Source: Taklimakanibacter sp021828105
Lineage (GTDB): Bacteria; Pseudomonadota; Alphaproteobacteria; Rhizobiales; Aestuariivirgaceae
Assembly (NCBI GenBank): GCA_021828105.1
Contig: JAKATG010000001.1
Span: forward strand, 248,001 to 312,000
Reading direction: 5' to 3'
Length of the DNA: 64,000 bases
In this document: piece after piece, positions 24,485 to 32,800 of the stretch
Position numbering within the stretch: the stretch's first letter is position 1
Layout: each line of letters begins with the position of its first letter
Translations under genes and position numbers: made by a program
The notes under the pieces: generated by a model
The model's input: the letters and a program-made list of their open reading frames with translations, nothing else
Told to the model about the DNA's origin: nothing
Database searches by the model: none

Positions 24485-24513
24485 TATCAGGGATTATCAG
24501 GGATTATCAGGGA
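24485..24513. repeat. Tandem 10-bp repeat (about 2.9 copies)
   Basis: The unit tatcagggat is repeated from 24485, 24495 and 24505 (last copy incomplete), followed by the A/T palindrome aatttttgaaaaaat. It lies 14 bases after the TauD-like stop in an otherwise featureless 268-base gap. Confidence 0.8.
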
Positions 24514-24738
24514 ATTTTTGAAAAAATACCTCACCCCTAACGATATCAAAGGCTTAGAAAAAAGAGCAGGGAATCTGCGACACCCGAGCAGGGATTTGGA
24601 GACGACAAGGCGCCCGGCCATGAGCTTGCGTGAGTGACTCGCGTTCCTTTGAGATGCGCCACTCCCATCTTGATATTTTCCAAGTCCCACGGCTTGGCCC
24701 GCGATTGCAAGAGGAATCTTTCCGAGGATTGAATTCGA

Positions 24739-25002
24739 TCAGGGTTTTCGCCGCGCCCGCCAGGCCATGCCCATATAGGCGTCGCCCGATCTGAGCTCGG
24801 CCAGCATCTGGTCCAGGCGTTTCTGCTTCGTCGAAGAGAGCTTCGCCTGGTTGATCCACATCAGATAATCGTTGCGCTGATAGGGCGGCCTTTCCCGATA
24901 GCGTGCCGCGAGTCCGGCCCGGGCGAGGGCCTCCTTCACGAAGGCCGGCATCGGCTGCACCGGGCGCTTGAGACGGGTTCCGGGGGGAGGGGCTTTCGGC
25001 AT
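24739..25002 (-). CDS. YdeI/OmpD-associated family protein, short form
   Basis: An 87-residue protein that matches the C-terminal part of YdeI/OmpD-associated proteins: AFVKEALARAGLAARYRERPPY (split by P-rich linker) and RNDYLMWINQAKLSSTKQKRL..ML. Full-length YdeI proteins are about twice as long, but short stand-alone versions are frequent. In Salmonella YdeI contributes to resistance to antimicrobial peptides; a comparable role here is speculative. The basic, proline-rich N-terminus (PPPGTRLKRPVQP) looks unstructured. It is transcribed away from the tRNA gene. Confidence 0.75.
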   Translation of the reverse strand: MPKAPPPGTRLKRPVQPMPAFVKEALARAGLAARYRERPPYQRNDYLMWINQAKLSSTKQKRLDQMLAELRSGDAYMGMAWRARRKP

Positions 25003-25069
25003 GATAACGGCTCCCTTGGCGGGTCGCGAGATAGAAATGGGAGTAAATGCGTAAAGTCATCCACATGAC

Positions 25070-25098
25070 TTGACTTGCCCCATGCCGCAACCCTATAT
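25070..25098 (+). promoter_or_regulatory. Promoter of tRNA-Met
   Basis: A -35 hexamer TTGACT (25070-25075), 17-base spacer and -10 hexamer CTATAT (25093-25098) lie 16 bases before the first base of the tRNA, the expected place for a sigma-70 promoter. Confidence 0.7.
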
Positions 25099-25114
25099 CG
25101 CCCCACGATCCTGG

Positions 25115-25191
25115 GGCGGAGTAGCTCAGTTGGTTAGAGCACGGGAATCATAATCCTGGGGTCGGGGGTTCAACTCCCTCCTCCGCTACCA
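25115..25191 (+). tRNA. tRNA-Met (anticodon CAT)
   Basis: A 77-base cloverleaf with encoded CCA. Acceptor ggcggag/ctccgct, D arm gctc..gagc, anticodon stem cggga/tcctg around the loop atcataa, and T arm with ttcaact. The CAT anticodon with this acceptor and loop matches the elongator tRNA-Met of alphaproteobacteria rather than initiator (no unpaired first base, no GGG/CCC anticodon stem). A tRNA-Ile2 (modified CAT) cannot be wholly excluded. A promoter precedes and a hairpin terminator follows. Confidence 0.93.
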
Positions 25192-25193
25192 TC

Positions 25194-25217
25194 GACACCC
25201 CATGCCTTCGGGGTGTC
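25194..25217 (+). terminator. Terminator of tRNA-Met
   Basis: Perfect 8-bp stem gacacccc (25194-25201) / ggggtgtc (25210-25217), three bases after the CCA end. There is little U-tract. Confidence 0.7.
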
Positions 25218-25300
25218 CTCGCAAAGACGGGCATATCAACAAGCTCCGAAAGTTTGGCTTCGATCTCAAGATTGTCGTCGGGATGACGGTGACGCGTCGC

Positions 25301-25690
25301 TTATGGCGGAACTTGAACGGTGATCTTGATCGATGAATAATAGGCGGCGACATTCGCTATATCCTCATCGCTCAAGCCCTTGATCACGATGGTCATCTGC
25401 TCGTTCTTGCGTTCGCCGGCCTTGAAGGCCTTCAACGCTTTCACGAGATAAGCTTCCTTCTGCCCGGCGATGTTCGGCGCGTCGGGCAGCTTGGCGAGGC
25501 CGTCTTTGCCATGGCAAACCTGGCACTTCACCATCACCTTTTTGCCCAGAACGGCATCGCCAGCCGCCTCCCCGACAGTCGGACAGGCTATGAGAGCAGC
25601 CAGGCCCATGATCAAACCGCGCACATCAAACTCCTGATTCATATGGGAATGGGCCATGCGGCGGGAGGTCCGCCGCATGGCGAAGTCCAT
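25301..25690 (-). CDS. Class I cytochrome c, partner of the sugar dehydrogenase
   Basis: A periplasmic mono-haem cytochrome: the haem-binding motif CQVCHGKDG (about residues 56-64 of 129) and a candidate axial methionine in KNEQMTIV (about 98). A hydrophobic export signal GLIMGLAALIACPTVGEAAG precedes the domain. The ATG at 25690 overlaps the stop of the upstream dehydrogenase gene (TAATG), suggesting coupled translation; a later ATG (25642) would give a more standard signal peptide, so the N-terminus is uncertain. It most likely accepts electrons from that dehydrogenase. Confidence 0.85.
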   Translation of the reverse strand: MDFAMRRTSRRMAHSHMNQEFDVRGLIMGLAALIACPTVGEAAGDAVLGKKVMVKCQVCHGKDGLAKLPDAPNIAGQKEAYLVKALKAFKAGERKNEQMTIVIKGLSDEDIANVAAYYSSIKITVQVPP

Positions 25691-26940
25691 TAACCGCCGT
25701 GGGAAATCCGCCAGACCGCTCCGGCCAGATCGTCTGATACCAAGAGCGAGCCGTCATTGAGCATCTGAACATCGACCGGACGGCCGAGATATTCGCCATT
25801 CTCGTTCAGCCAGCCTTCGGCGAACACCTCCGTCTTGTCCGCCGTGCCGTCCGCCTTCAGAGTGGTGAACAGCACACGGGCGCCCACCGGGTCCACGCGG
25901 TTCCAGGAACCGTGCTGGGTCGAGAAGATGCCGCCCCGGTATTTTTCGGGAAACTGCTTGCCGGTATAGAAGGACAGACCGAGATCGGCCGCATGAGCGT
26001 CCTGCTCGACCTCCGGGAAGATCACGCCTTCGGGCACCGTGGCGCTCTTGTACTCAACGGTGCGGACCTTGCCCCCGCCATACCAGGGGAAGCCAAAATT
26101 CTGGTCCGGCTTGGTAACGCGGTTCATTTCGCCCGGCGGGATGGTGTCGCCCATGCCATCGACCTGGTTGTCGTTCACCCAAAGTGTCTTGTCCTTTGGA
26201 TTGAAGTCGAGGCCGAGGGGATTGCGCATTCCGCGCGAATAGATTTTGCGCTCGGTGCCGTCCTGCTTCATGCTGATGATGCCGCCGATCCCCAGCTTGT
26301 CGAATTCCGGCAGTACTTCGGGGGCCGGCACGTTGAAGGGCTGGCCAATGGTAATATAGAGGCGTCCATCAGGGCCGATGCGGCAGGTGCGGGCGGTGTG
26401 ATTGAAGCTCTCATTGGATGCGGGTATCAGTTCGCCCTCCTTGACGATGGCGAAGGCCGCGACATCCGGCCCTTCATAGAAAAACTCGGCCGCCGGGAAC
26501 CAGAGCACGCGGTTCTGTTCGGCAAGATAGAGGTGGCCGTCCCTGGAGAAACAGACGCCGTTCGGGACCGCCATCTTGATCGAAGGGGCGAAGACCTTCA
26601 CATCATCGGCGACGCGGTCCTTGTTGCGGTCGGTCATCGAATAGACCAGTTCCTTGCGGGTGCCGACGAACGTCACCACGCCCTGCGGTCCGACAGCCAT
26701 ATGGCGCGCGTCCGGAACGATGGCATAGAGATCGATCTTGAAGCCGGCCGGGACCTTGATTTTAGCCGCGATGGCTTTGAGGGCCTCGGCGTTCTCCCCA
26801 GTCTGCGGGATAGGCTCCATCATCGGTGTGCCGGTAGTCTTGAAGCCGCCAAGTTTCTCAAGATTGGTGTCCTGCGCAAAGGCGGAGGTCATGCAAAAGG
26901 TGGCGGCGCATGACAAAAAGAAAGCAAGTTTCTTGATCAT
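25690..26940 (-). CDS. PQQ-type sugar (sorbosone/glucose) dehydrogenase family protein
   Basis: A 416-residue exported six-bladed beta-propeller. Signal peptide MIKKLAFFLSCAATFCMTSAFA with cleavage before QDTN. Propeller segments include KVPAGFKIDLYA, PNGVCFSRDGHLYLAE, HTARTCRIGPDGRLYITIGQP, SRGMRNPLGLDFNP and GIFSTQHGSWNR, the last two being standard for soluble PQQ aldose/sorbosone dehydrogenases. It would oxidise a sugar or related alcohol in the periplasm and pass electrons to the cytochrome c encoded next. A good ribosome site (gggagga) supports 26940. No pqq biosynthesis genes are in the window. Confidence 0.88.
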   Translation of the reverse strand: MIKKLAFFLSCAATFCMTSAFAQDTNLEKLGGFKTTGTPMMEPIPQTGENAEALKAIAAKIKVPAGFKIDLYAIVPDARHMAVGPQGVVTFVGTRKELVYSMTDRNKDRVADDVKVFAPSIKMAVPNGVCFSRDGHLYLAEQNRVLWFPAAEFFYEGPDVAAFAIVKEGELIPASNESFNHTARTCRIGPDGRLYITIGQPFNVPAPEVLPEFDKLGIGGIISMKQDGTERKIYSRGMRNPLGLDFNPKDKTLWVNDNQVDGMGDTIPPGEMNRVTKPDQNFGFPWYGGGKVRTVEYKSATVPEGVIFPEVEQDAHAADLGLSFYTGKQFPEKYRGGIFSTQHGSWNRVDPVGARVLFTTLKADGTADKTEVFAEGWLNENGEYLGRPVDVQMLNDGSLLVSDDLAGAVWRISHGG

Positions 26941-27577
26941 GATGTCCTCCCACGTGGCCCGCTGGCGAGATCTGGGAATAATCGGATGCAACGCTGCGGG
27001 CGGTTGCTTTGGTTAGAGATTCCCGGCGCCCGAGCAAATTCGCTCAGTCTGACGCAGGACTGGAAGCGTTGCACAAATCGCTCCGCCTGACAATTGCCCG
27101 GGATTGCAGCTTGTTGCCGCCGCCGCCGCGAGGCGGGTTCTCGATTTGATGTCCGGTTGGCCTCAACGCTTCGTGCGGGCATTTCCACTCGGCCGGGAGA
27201 GGTGTCGGTGATGTCTTGGTGGAGACTTCCTTCAGCAATTCGGGGACGTCCATGGTCCTGATCAGAACCGCGCCGGGTTCTTCGATCGGCAAGAAGAAAT
27301 ACTTGGCGCGGGCCATAGGCTCGATCTTGGCTCTCTTTCTCAAAACGCCCTCAACTCGCTGCTTCTGACCTAATCCGCCGGTTCCGAAATGGTCATCCAG
27401 GTCCTTCGAAGAGAACAGTTAACAGTTTGCGGGCATGCGGAATTTGTCGCAGCATGTCGGCGGTTCGAGCCCCGGGGGCATCAATCGACATCAACCAAAG
27501 AAAACTGACTCTGCGGAGGAGAATTGCCACACCCTGACGCCTCAAGGTCTTTCCCCAATCGTTCGGAGGATATTCGC
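26941..27577. other. Long intergenic region, no supported gene
   Basis: 637 bases between the dehydrogenase and the divergent SDR gene. A minus-strand frame at 27044-27343 (99 codons) begins plausibly (MARAKYFFLPIEEPGAVLIRT from an inner ATG) but turns Pro/Gly/Arg-rich and lacks a ribosome site, so I do not call it. No strong hairpins or operators were found; the promoters of both flanking genes must lie here. Confidence 0.4.
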
Positions 27578-28294
27578 ATGTCCAAGCCGCTTGTGGTGAT
27601 TACCGGTGCCAGTCACGGCATTGGCCGCGCGGTTGCTGAAAAGTTCGCCGCCGACGATCATCCGCTTCTTCTCATCGCACGACATCCCGAACCGCTCGAT
27701 GACTTGCCCATAGAGCGGATCCGCCAGGCTTCCGTCGATGTCGCCGACTATGAAGCTCTCGAAGGCGCGATCCGCGCGGCTGAGGCAATCCATGGTCCGA
27801 CCGAATGCCTCATCAACAATGCCGGCTTCCTCAGGATCGGGACGCTGGAAAGCCGCAACGTCGCCGACATCTCCTATGAGGTCGATGTGCTCTTCAAGGG
27901 CGTTCTCAATGGAATCCATGCCGTGCTGGCCGGCATGAAGACGCGCAGGAGCGGTACGATCATCAATGTCAGCTCGATCGGCGATCGGGCGCCCGGACCC
28001 GAGGGCGAAGTTTATCATGCCAGCAAGGCCGCCGTGCGCTCACTCGGCGCGTCGTTGCAAAAGGGAGAAGCGGCGAACAACGTCCGCGTCATCAACGTGG
28101 CGCCGGGCCTCGTCAAAACCAACATCCACGCCGACATGGGCGTCAGCTTTGATGAGTATTGCAAGCGGTTGGGAAACCCCGACTTCATCAGTGCCGCGGA
28201 ATTGGCTGACATCATTTTCTTCTGCTGGAAGCAGCCGCAGCGTATCTGCGTGCGCGACATCGTCGTGATGCCAACGAGCTCGAATTTCAGTTGA
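27578..28294 (+). CDS. Short-chain dehydrogenase/reductase
   Basis: A 238-residue NAD(P)-dependent oxidoreductase. The nucleotide-binding TGASHGIG (about residues 8-15), LINNAGF (about 85-91), catalytic serine in INVSSIGDR and the YHASK motif (Y about 149, K 153) are all intact. The ggagga ribosome site fixes the ATG at 27578. The subgroup (NAD(P)-binding SDR with a C-terminal IIFFCWKQPQRICVRDIVV strand) resembles the YdfG-like/serine dehydrogenase type enzymes. No neighbour suggests its substrate. Confidence 0.92.
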   Translation: MSKPLVVITGASHGIGRAVAEKFAADDHPLLLIARHPEPLDDLPIERIRQASVDVADYEALEGAIRAAEAIHGPTECLINNAGFLRIGTLESRNVADISYEVDVLFKGVLNGIHAVLAGMKTRRSGTIINVSSIGDRAPGPEGEVYHASKAAVRSLGASLQKGEAANNVRVINVAPGLVKTNIHADMGVSFDEYCKRLGNPDFISAAELADIIFFCWKQPQRICVRDIVVMPTSSNFS

Positions 28295-28515
28295 GGTTGC
28301 CATCCGACATCTTGACAATCCACCAGGGAACCGGCGCCGCGTCCGAGGGTTAACCAAAGCCAGAACCGGTGCTGGAGGTGGGCGTATCCGGCGTTTTAAA
28401 ATAGCAACGGTCGATGGTAAAACGGCAAGCCGGGTGATCATCCACGTCGTATCGATGCCAAAGTTGATGGCGTGACGCTGACGCTGGGGAATGTCCGCTC
28501 TGAGGAGAAGCCGCG

Positions 28516-28962
28516 ATGAAAAATCTTGCTAGTCTGATTTTGACAGTCCTCTTGTTCCAGATTGCCGTGGCGACTGGCGCACATGCCCAGGCCATCCCCG
28601 ATCTGAAGGGCACATGGGTTGTGGAGGGCTTGACGGCCATCAGCGACGGCCCGACCAATCACAGCGGCGATGCCAGCCCCGGTCCGGCGACGTCCGGCAA
28701 GTTCAACTTGTTCGAGCTGAAGTTCACCTATCAGGTGGACGGACAGGACGGTCTCCGTTTCTGGGGCACCTCTTCTTCGGAACGCGACAGCGAGCGGCTG
28801 CTGGGCTCGCTCTCGACCGGCGGCAAACGTGTCGCCATGATCACAGACGACGGCTACGCGGACGGCGAATTGGTCGACAACGACACCATCGACTTCTGCT
28901 ACCGACATATCACCGGGAAACACAGCGTGGTCGCCTGCGGCCTGCTCAAGCGGCAGAAATAG
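28516..28962 (+). CDS. Secreted hypothetical protein, 148 aa
   Basis: A signal peptide (MKNLASLILTVLLFQIAVATGAHAQA, cleavage near residue 25) is followed by a small beta-rich domain with IPDLKGTWVVEGLTA, FTYQVDGQDGLRFWG, DDGYADGELVDNDTIDFCYRH and VVACGLLKRQK. Two cysteines near the C-terminus (FCYRH and VACGL) may form a disulfide. The repeated pattern of a lipocalin-like or META-like fold (KGTW start, hairpins) is suggestive but not enough to name a family. Strong ribosome site (gaggagaag). It stands alone. Confidence 0.8.
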   Translation: MKNLASLILTVLLFQIAVATGAHAQAIPDLKGTWVVEGLTAISDGPTNHSGDASPGPATSGKFNLFELKFTYQVDGQDGLRFWGTSSSERDSERLLGSLSTGGKRVAMITDDGYADGELVDNDTIDFCYRHITGKHSVVACGLLKRQK

Positions 28963-28997
28963 GCGCGGACGCGTGCTTGCGACAGGTCGGGGAGGGT

Positions 28998-29369
28998 TCA
29001 ACTCCCGCTGCCATAAACCAGGTCGTCGATTTCCACGCCGAGGGTTTCGGCGATCCTCTTCATCGCCGATACGCTGCCATCCTTCTTGCCGGTCTCGATC
29101 TCCGAGATGTAGGCGGCGCTCAACCCCGTCTTCTCCGCGACGTCGCGCGCCGAGAGGCCGCGATGCTGGCGCCAGACCCTGACAGGATTCTCGCCGGCCA
29201 GGAGGCGTTTGACGATCTCGGAAGGGATCATCTCGTCACGGCCGGCGGCAATATCGGCCTTCACCCGCTCCGCTGCCGCGATGTCTGCGGCATCGATCAG
29301 GCGCTCATATTCCTCAAGCGGCAAAAGAACGAGAGTCTCTCCTCCTGGGGTGACGATCTTCTGCATCAA
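28998..29369 (-). CDS. XRE-type antitoxin of a RelE/HigB-like toxin-antitoxin pair
   Basis: A 123-residue protein with a N-terminal domain (GGETLVLLPLEEYERLID, about 9-26) of the kind that contacts the toxin and a C-terminal helix-turn-helix (about 66-120: GLSARDVAEKTGLSAAYISEIETGKK). It would neutralise the toxin encoded just upstream and repress the shared promoter. The toxin-first order is the one seen in higBA-like modules. The gap between the genes is six bases, so they are cotranscribed. Confidence 0.85.
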   Translation of the reverse strand: MMQKIVTPGGETLVLLPLEEYERLIDAADIAAAERVKADIAAGRDEMIPSEIVKRLLAGENPVRVWRQHRGLSARDVAEKTGLSAAYISEIETGKKDGSVSAMKRIAETLGVEIDDLVYGSGS

Positions 29370-29375
29370 GACCTC

Positions 29376-29627
29376 CTAATCATAAATCCCGCCGCGCGGG
29401 CCGATTTTGAGAATGTCGAGGACTTGGCCCCGATCATCCATGATCACCCGCCAGTCTCCGACTCTCAGTCGTACATAAGGTGATCCCGCGAGCGCCTTGA
29501 CATTGTTCGCCTGGCTTTTGGGGTCGCTCGCATATTGCTCGATCTTTTCGACGATCCGTCTGGCCTCGTTTGCCGGGATACGGCGCAGTGTCTTTATGGC
29601 CGACTTGCTATATGCGATCGACTTCAT
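29376..29627 (-). CDS. RelE/ParE-superfamily toxin
   Basis: An 83-residue protein of the RelE fold: SIAYSKSAIKTLRRIPANEARRIVEKIEQ (split across helices 1-2), then the beta strands SPYVRLRVGDWRVIMDDRGQ and the terminal ILKIGPRGGIYD. The YR.RVGDWRV pattern is the standard RelE/ParE core; whether it is a ribosome-dependent mRNA interferase or a gyrase poison cannot be told. It precedes its antitoxin gene. An inverted repeat overlaps the start region (see the operator entry), consistent with autoregulation. Confidence 0.85.
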   Translation of the reverse strand: MKSIAYSKSAIKTLRRIPANEARRIVEKIEQYASDPKSQANNVKALAGSPYVRLRVGDWRVIMDDRGQVLDILKIGPRGGIYD

Positions 29628-29675
29628 CGCAAGTAAATAGCATATAGCGAATATAATTGGAAAGATAATTCGCTA
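29607..29675 (-). promoter_or_regulatory. Toxin-antitoxin operator: two nested inverted repeats
   Basis: Perfect 9-bp arms gctatatgc (29607-29615) / gcatatagc (29640-29648) straddle the toxin start codon, and perfect 8-bp arms tagcgaat (29645-29652) / attcgcta (29668-29675) lie just upstream. The two share the word tagcg. Such palindromes are where XRE antitoxins usually bind. Confidence 0.6.
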
Positions 29676-29756
29676 ATAGCTGCCGTCCGTTCCGCCCTTG
29701 ACTTAGAGGAAGAATGTTCGACAAGGGGCTAGTTTGCGCATGCGGATTTCATCCCC

Positions 29757-32390
29757 ATGGAGCTCCTGGAGCGCGACTCGCCGCTGACGGATCTCGCCGG
29801 CTGCCTCGATGATGCAGTGGCGGGGACGGGGCGTATCGCCCTCATTTACGGCGAAGCCGGCATCGGCAAGACGGCCCTGATCGAGCAATTCCTCGCCGCG
29901 CATCAGGCGCGGATGCGGATCCTCATCGGGCATTGCGATGCCCTGTTCACGCCGCAGCCCTTGAGCCCGCTGCATGACATCGCGCTGCAGACCAATGGCG
30001 CGCTGCTCAAGCTCATGCGATCGCCGGAAGGGCGGCTGGCGATCTTCGGCGCCTTGCTGGATGAACTGCGCAGCGGGAAGCCGACGATCTTGGTCTTCGA
30101 AGACGTGCACTGGGCCGATGCGGCGACGCTCGATCTGTTGAAATATCTCAGCCGGCGGATTCGCTCGACGCCAACGCTGATCGTGCTCAGCTACCGCGAC
30201 GACGAGCTCGACGGGCGTCATGCTCTGTGGTCATTGCTCGGCAATCTGCCGGTCGAGCTGACGAGGCGCGTCGGGCTTCGTCCTCTCACCCAGGCGGCGG
30301 TGGCGAGTCTTGCCGGTCGCGCCGGCAGGCCAGCCGAGGGCATCCATACCCAGACCGGCGGCAATCCCTTCTATGTGGGCGAGCTCCTGGCCAGTCCGCC
30401 CGGCAGCGTCCCGGCCACGGTTCGCGAGGCGACCGTGGCGCGCGCCATGCGACTGTCGCCGGAAGCGCGCGCCATGCTCGATTTTTGCGCGGTGGTGCCG
30501 AACCGCGTCGAGCGGTGCCTGCTGGAGGCGGCGACATCGTCTGCCGCGGCCATCCTCGATGAATGTGTGGGGAGCGGGCTCATGCTTCATGAGGACGACG
30601 TGGTGATGTTCCGCCATGAGCTGGCCCGTCAGGCGATCGAGGGCATGCTGCCGCAGCATCGCCGGCGCGCGCTCCATGCGAGCGTGCTCAGCCGGCTGCT
30701 GGAGCGCAGTGTGGTGCCGGTGGCGAGCGCGCGGCTCGTCCATCATGCAATCGAGGCCCGCGATGACGCGGCGGTGCGACGCTTCGCGCCGCAAGCCGCC
30801 CGCCAGGCATCGATGCTGGGCGCGCATCGGGAAGCCGCCGCCCATTATCTGACCGCCCTCAAGCACACGGCAGACGACGACATCGAAGCCCGAGCCGCGC
30901 TCCTCGAAGGGCACGCCTATGAATGCTACCTGACCGACCGCATGGAGGATGCCATTGCGTCATTCGAAGCGGCGCTCGCCTTGCGCCGCCGGCAAGGCAA
31001 CCTGCTCCGGGCGGGCGATGATCTGAGATGGCTCTCCCGCATCTTCTGGTTCCACAGCGGCAGCGCCAAGGCCCGGTCGTTCGCGATGGAAGCGGTCGCC
31101 GTGCTGGAGCGGCTTCCGCCCGGTGAAAATTCTGTGGCCGACTCCTCATCGAAGTGTTGTCCGACGCCGACGGGCGGTGAACTCGCCATGGCTTACAGCA
31201 GCATGGCGCAATTGTGCATGCTGTCGGAAGATTGCCGGGAAGCGGTCGAATGGGGCGAGCGCGCGCTCAAGCTGGCGGAGCGGTCCGGCCTGACCGAAAT
31301 CCTGGTCCACGCCCTGAACAATGTCGGCCAAGCCGAATTCCTCATGGGCAAAGCCGAAGGCACCGCCAAGCTCGAGCGCAGCCTCGAGCTCGCGCTCGCC
31401 CATGAGATGCATGACCATGTGGCGCGCGCCCATACGAATCTCATCTATCAGGCGCTCATCACGCGCGACTACGCGCGCGCCGAGGCGCGCCTCGCCACCG
31501 GTCTTGCCTATGCGAAGGAGCGCGACCTCGATGCCGGCATGATCTATCAGCTCGCCATGCGCGCCCGCGCTCATCTGGAGCAGGGCCGCTGGAAAGAGGC
31601 AGGCGACGACGCAAGCACAGTCCTGCAAGCTGGACAAATGGTGTCGCGGGCGGTGGCGAGCTCCGTGCTCGGCGCGGTGCGCTTGCGGCAAGGCGACCCC
31701 GGCGCTGAGGCTCTGCTCGATGAAGCACGCGAGCTGGCACAGGCCGTCGGCGATCTCATGCGGATCGGCCCGATAGTGGCGGCGCGCGCCGAAGCAGCCT
31801 GGCTCAGGGACGACATGGAAGGGGTGCGCGCCGAAATCGAACCCATCTACGAGCTTGCGCGCCAGCGGCCCGAACCATGGCGGTTGGGCGAGCTCGGTCT
31901 GTGGCTGTGGCGCGCCGGCGCGCTCGACCAGCCCCTCGAGAATGTCGCGCCGCCTTACCGGCTGGAGATCAGCGGCGATTGGCAGGGGGCCGCGGCAGCC
32001 TGGGAACGGCTCGGCTGTCCCTATGAGCAGGCCCTCGCTCTGGCGCATGGCGACCGGCCGGCGCAGCTCAAGGCGCTCGATCTCCTGACCCAGCTCGGCG
32101 CCGGTCCGGCCGCTGCCTTGGTGCGGCGCAAGCTCAGAGCCGAGAGCGCGCAGGGCATCCCGCGCGGGCCCAGTGCCGCGACAAAGGGCAATCCGCTCGG
32201 CCTGACCGGCCGGCAAATCGAGATACTCAAGCTTCTGGCTGAGGATCTCTCCAACAAGGCGATCGCGCAGAGGCTCAAGATCTCGCCCAAGACCGTCGAT
32301 CACCATGTCGTCGCCGTGCTGACGAAGCTCGGCGTATCCACCCGCAAGGAGGCGGCAAGGCATCCGGCCGCCCTGGCTCTCAAAACATAG
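29757..32390 (+). CDS. LuxR-family LAL-type ATP-binding transcriptional regulator
   Basis: An 877-residue large LuxR regulator. N-terminal STAND/AAA-type ATPase with Walker A GEAGIGKTA (about 32-40) and Walker B ILVFEDVHWAD (about 111-121); a long helical repeat, TPR-like middle (about 330-760) presumably binding an inducer; and a C-terminal LuxR helix-turn-helix (LTGRQIEILKLLAEDLSNKAIAQRLKISPKTVDHHV, in two pieces from about residue 818). MalT is the best-known relative. It is followed by a gene desert and preceded by the toxin-antitoxin unit, so its target is not obvious. Confidence 0.92.
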   Translation: MELLERDSPLTDLAGCLDDAVAGTGRIALIYGEAGIGKTALIEQFLAAHQARMRILIGHCDALFTPQPLSPLHDIALQTNGALLKLMRSPEGRLAIFGALLDELRSGKPTILVFEDVHWADAATLDLLKYLSRRIRSTPTLIVLSYRDDELDGRHALWSLLGNLPVELTRRVGLRPLTQAAVASLAGRAGRPAEGIHTQTGGNPFYVGELLASPPGSVPATVREATVARAMRLSPEARAMLDFCAVVPNRVERCLLEAATSSAAAILDECVGSGLMLHEDDVVMFRHELARQAIEGMLPQHRRRALHASVLSRLLERSVVPVASARLVHHAIEARDDAAVRRFAPQAARQASMLGAHREAAAHYLTALKHTADDDIEARAALLEGHAYECYLTDRMEDAIASFEAALALRRRQGNLLRAGDDLRWLSRIFWFHSGSAKARSFAMEAVAVLERLPPGENSVADSSSKCCPTPTGGELAMAYSSMAQLCMLSEDCREAVEWGERALKLAERSGLTEILVHALNNVGQAEFLMGKAEGTAKLERSLELALAHEMHDHVARAHTNLIYQALITRDYARAEARLATGLAYAKERDLDAGMIYQLAMRARAHLEQGRWKEAGDDASTVLQAGQMVSRAVASSVLGAVRLRQGDPGAEALLDEARELAQAVGDLMRIGPIVAARAEAAWLRDDMEGVRAEIEPIYELARQRPEPWRLGELGLWLWRAGALDQPLENVAPPYRLEISGDWQGAAAAWERLGCPYEQALALAHGDRPAQLKALDLLTQLGAGPAAALVRRKLRAESAQGIPRGPSAATKGNPLGLTGRQIEILKLLAEDLSNKAIAQRLKISPKTVDHHVVAVLTKLGVSTRKEAARHPAALALKT

Positions 32391-32800
32391 GGAATCGACG
32401 TTGGAAAATAGGGAACCGCCGCCGTTGCGGCGCGGACCCTGACCCGATACCCAAGCCGGCACTGTGAGGGTGGGGCGCAGCAGGAGCAAAGCGGCTATGA
32501 ATTGGATATTTGAGGCTTATTCGAATGTCTACAAGGTGGCGATGTTGCGGAACAATCACCATCCGATCCTTTTTGCTATTGTTCAGGAGAAGCCCAAGCG
32601 GGGCTCCCACGGCCGTCTTTCCCGGCGCGGGTGACCATGTCCGGAGCTTGCGGGCGAGCTCGATTCCCCGATGGGCGCCCAAAGCAGCTACTCGACGGGT
32701 GATTTCACCTCGACAGTTGATGTAGCTACTCCGCTGTCAATCGGTTGAAACAGCAACGGCTCTCGACAACGAATATCGGCGCGGTCGCGGCGTTCGGTAG
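32391..32800. other. Intergenic region after the LAL regulator
   Basis: 410 bases between the stop of the LAL regulator and the stop of the convergent PaaK-like gene. I find no frame with coding character and no strong palindrome. Base composition is more A/T-rich than the flanking genes, from about 32510 to 32600 and 32715 to 32800, which may mark the edge of acquired DNA. Confidence 0.4.

Noticed and set aside
24485..24513. CRISPR-like repeat
   Set aside because: Units are contiguous 10-mers without spacers, and no cas gene is present.
24487..24690. A 67-codon minus-strand frame after the YdeI-like gene
   Set aside because: Covers the tandem repeat, has no ribosome site and no recognisable motif.
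27044..27343. A 99-codon minus-strand frame in the 26941-27577 gap
   Set aside because: Second half is Pro/Gly/Arg-rich and lacks conserved features; no ribosome site.
28983..29013. Sequence resembling a tRNA 3' end (ggttcaactccc...gctgcca), sharing 12 bases with the T-arm of the tRNA-Met at 25115, hinting at an attachment site
   Set aside because: The match is short, the full acceptor is absent, it overlaps the coding end of the XRE antitoxin, and no integrase or mobility gene lies between the two copies.
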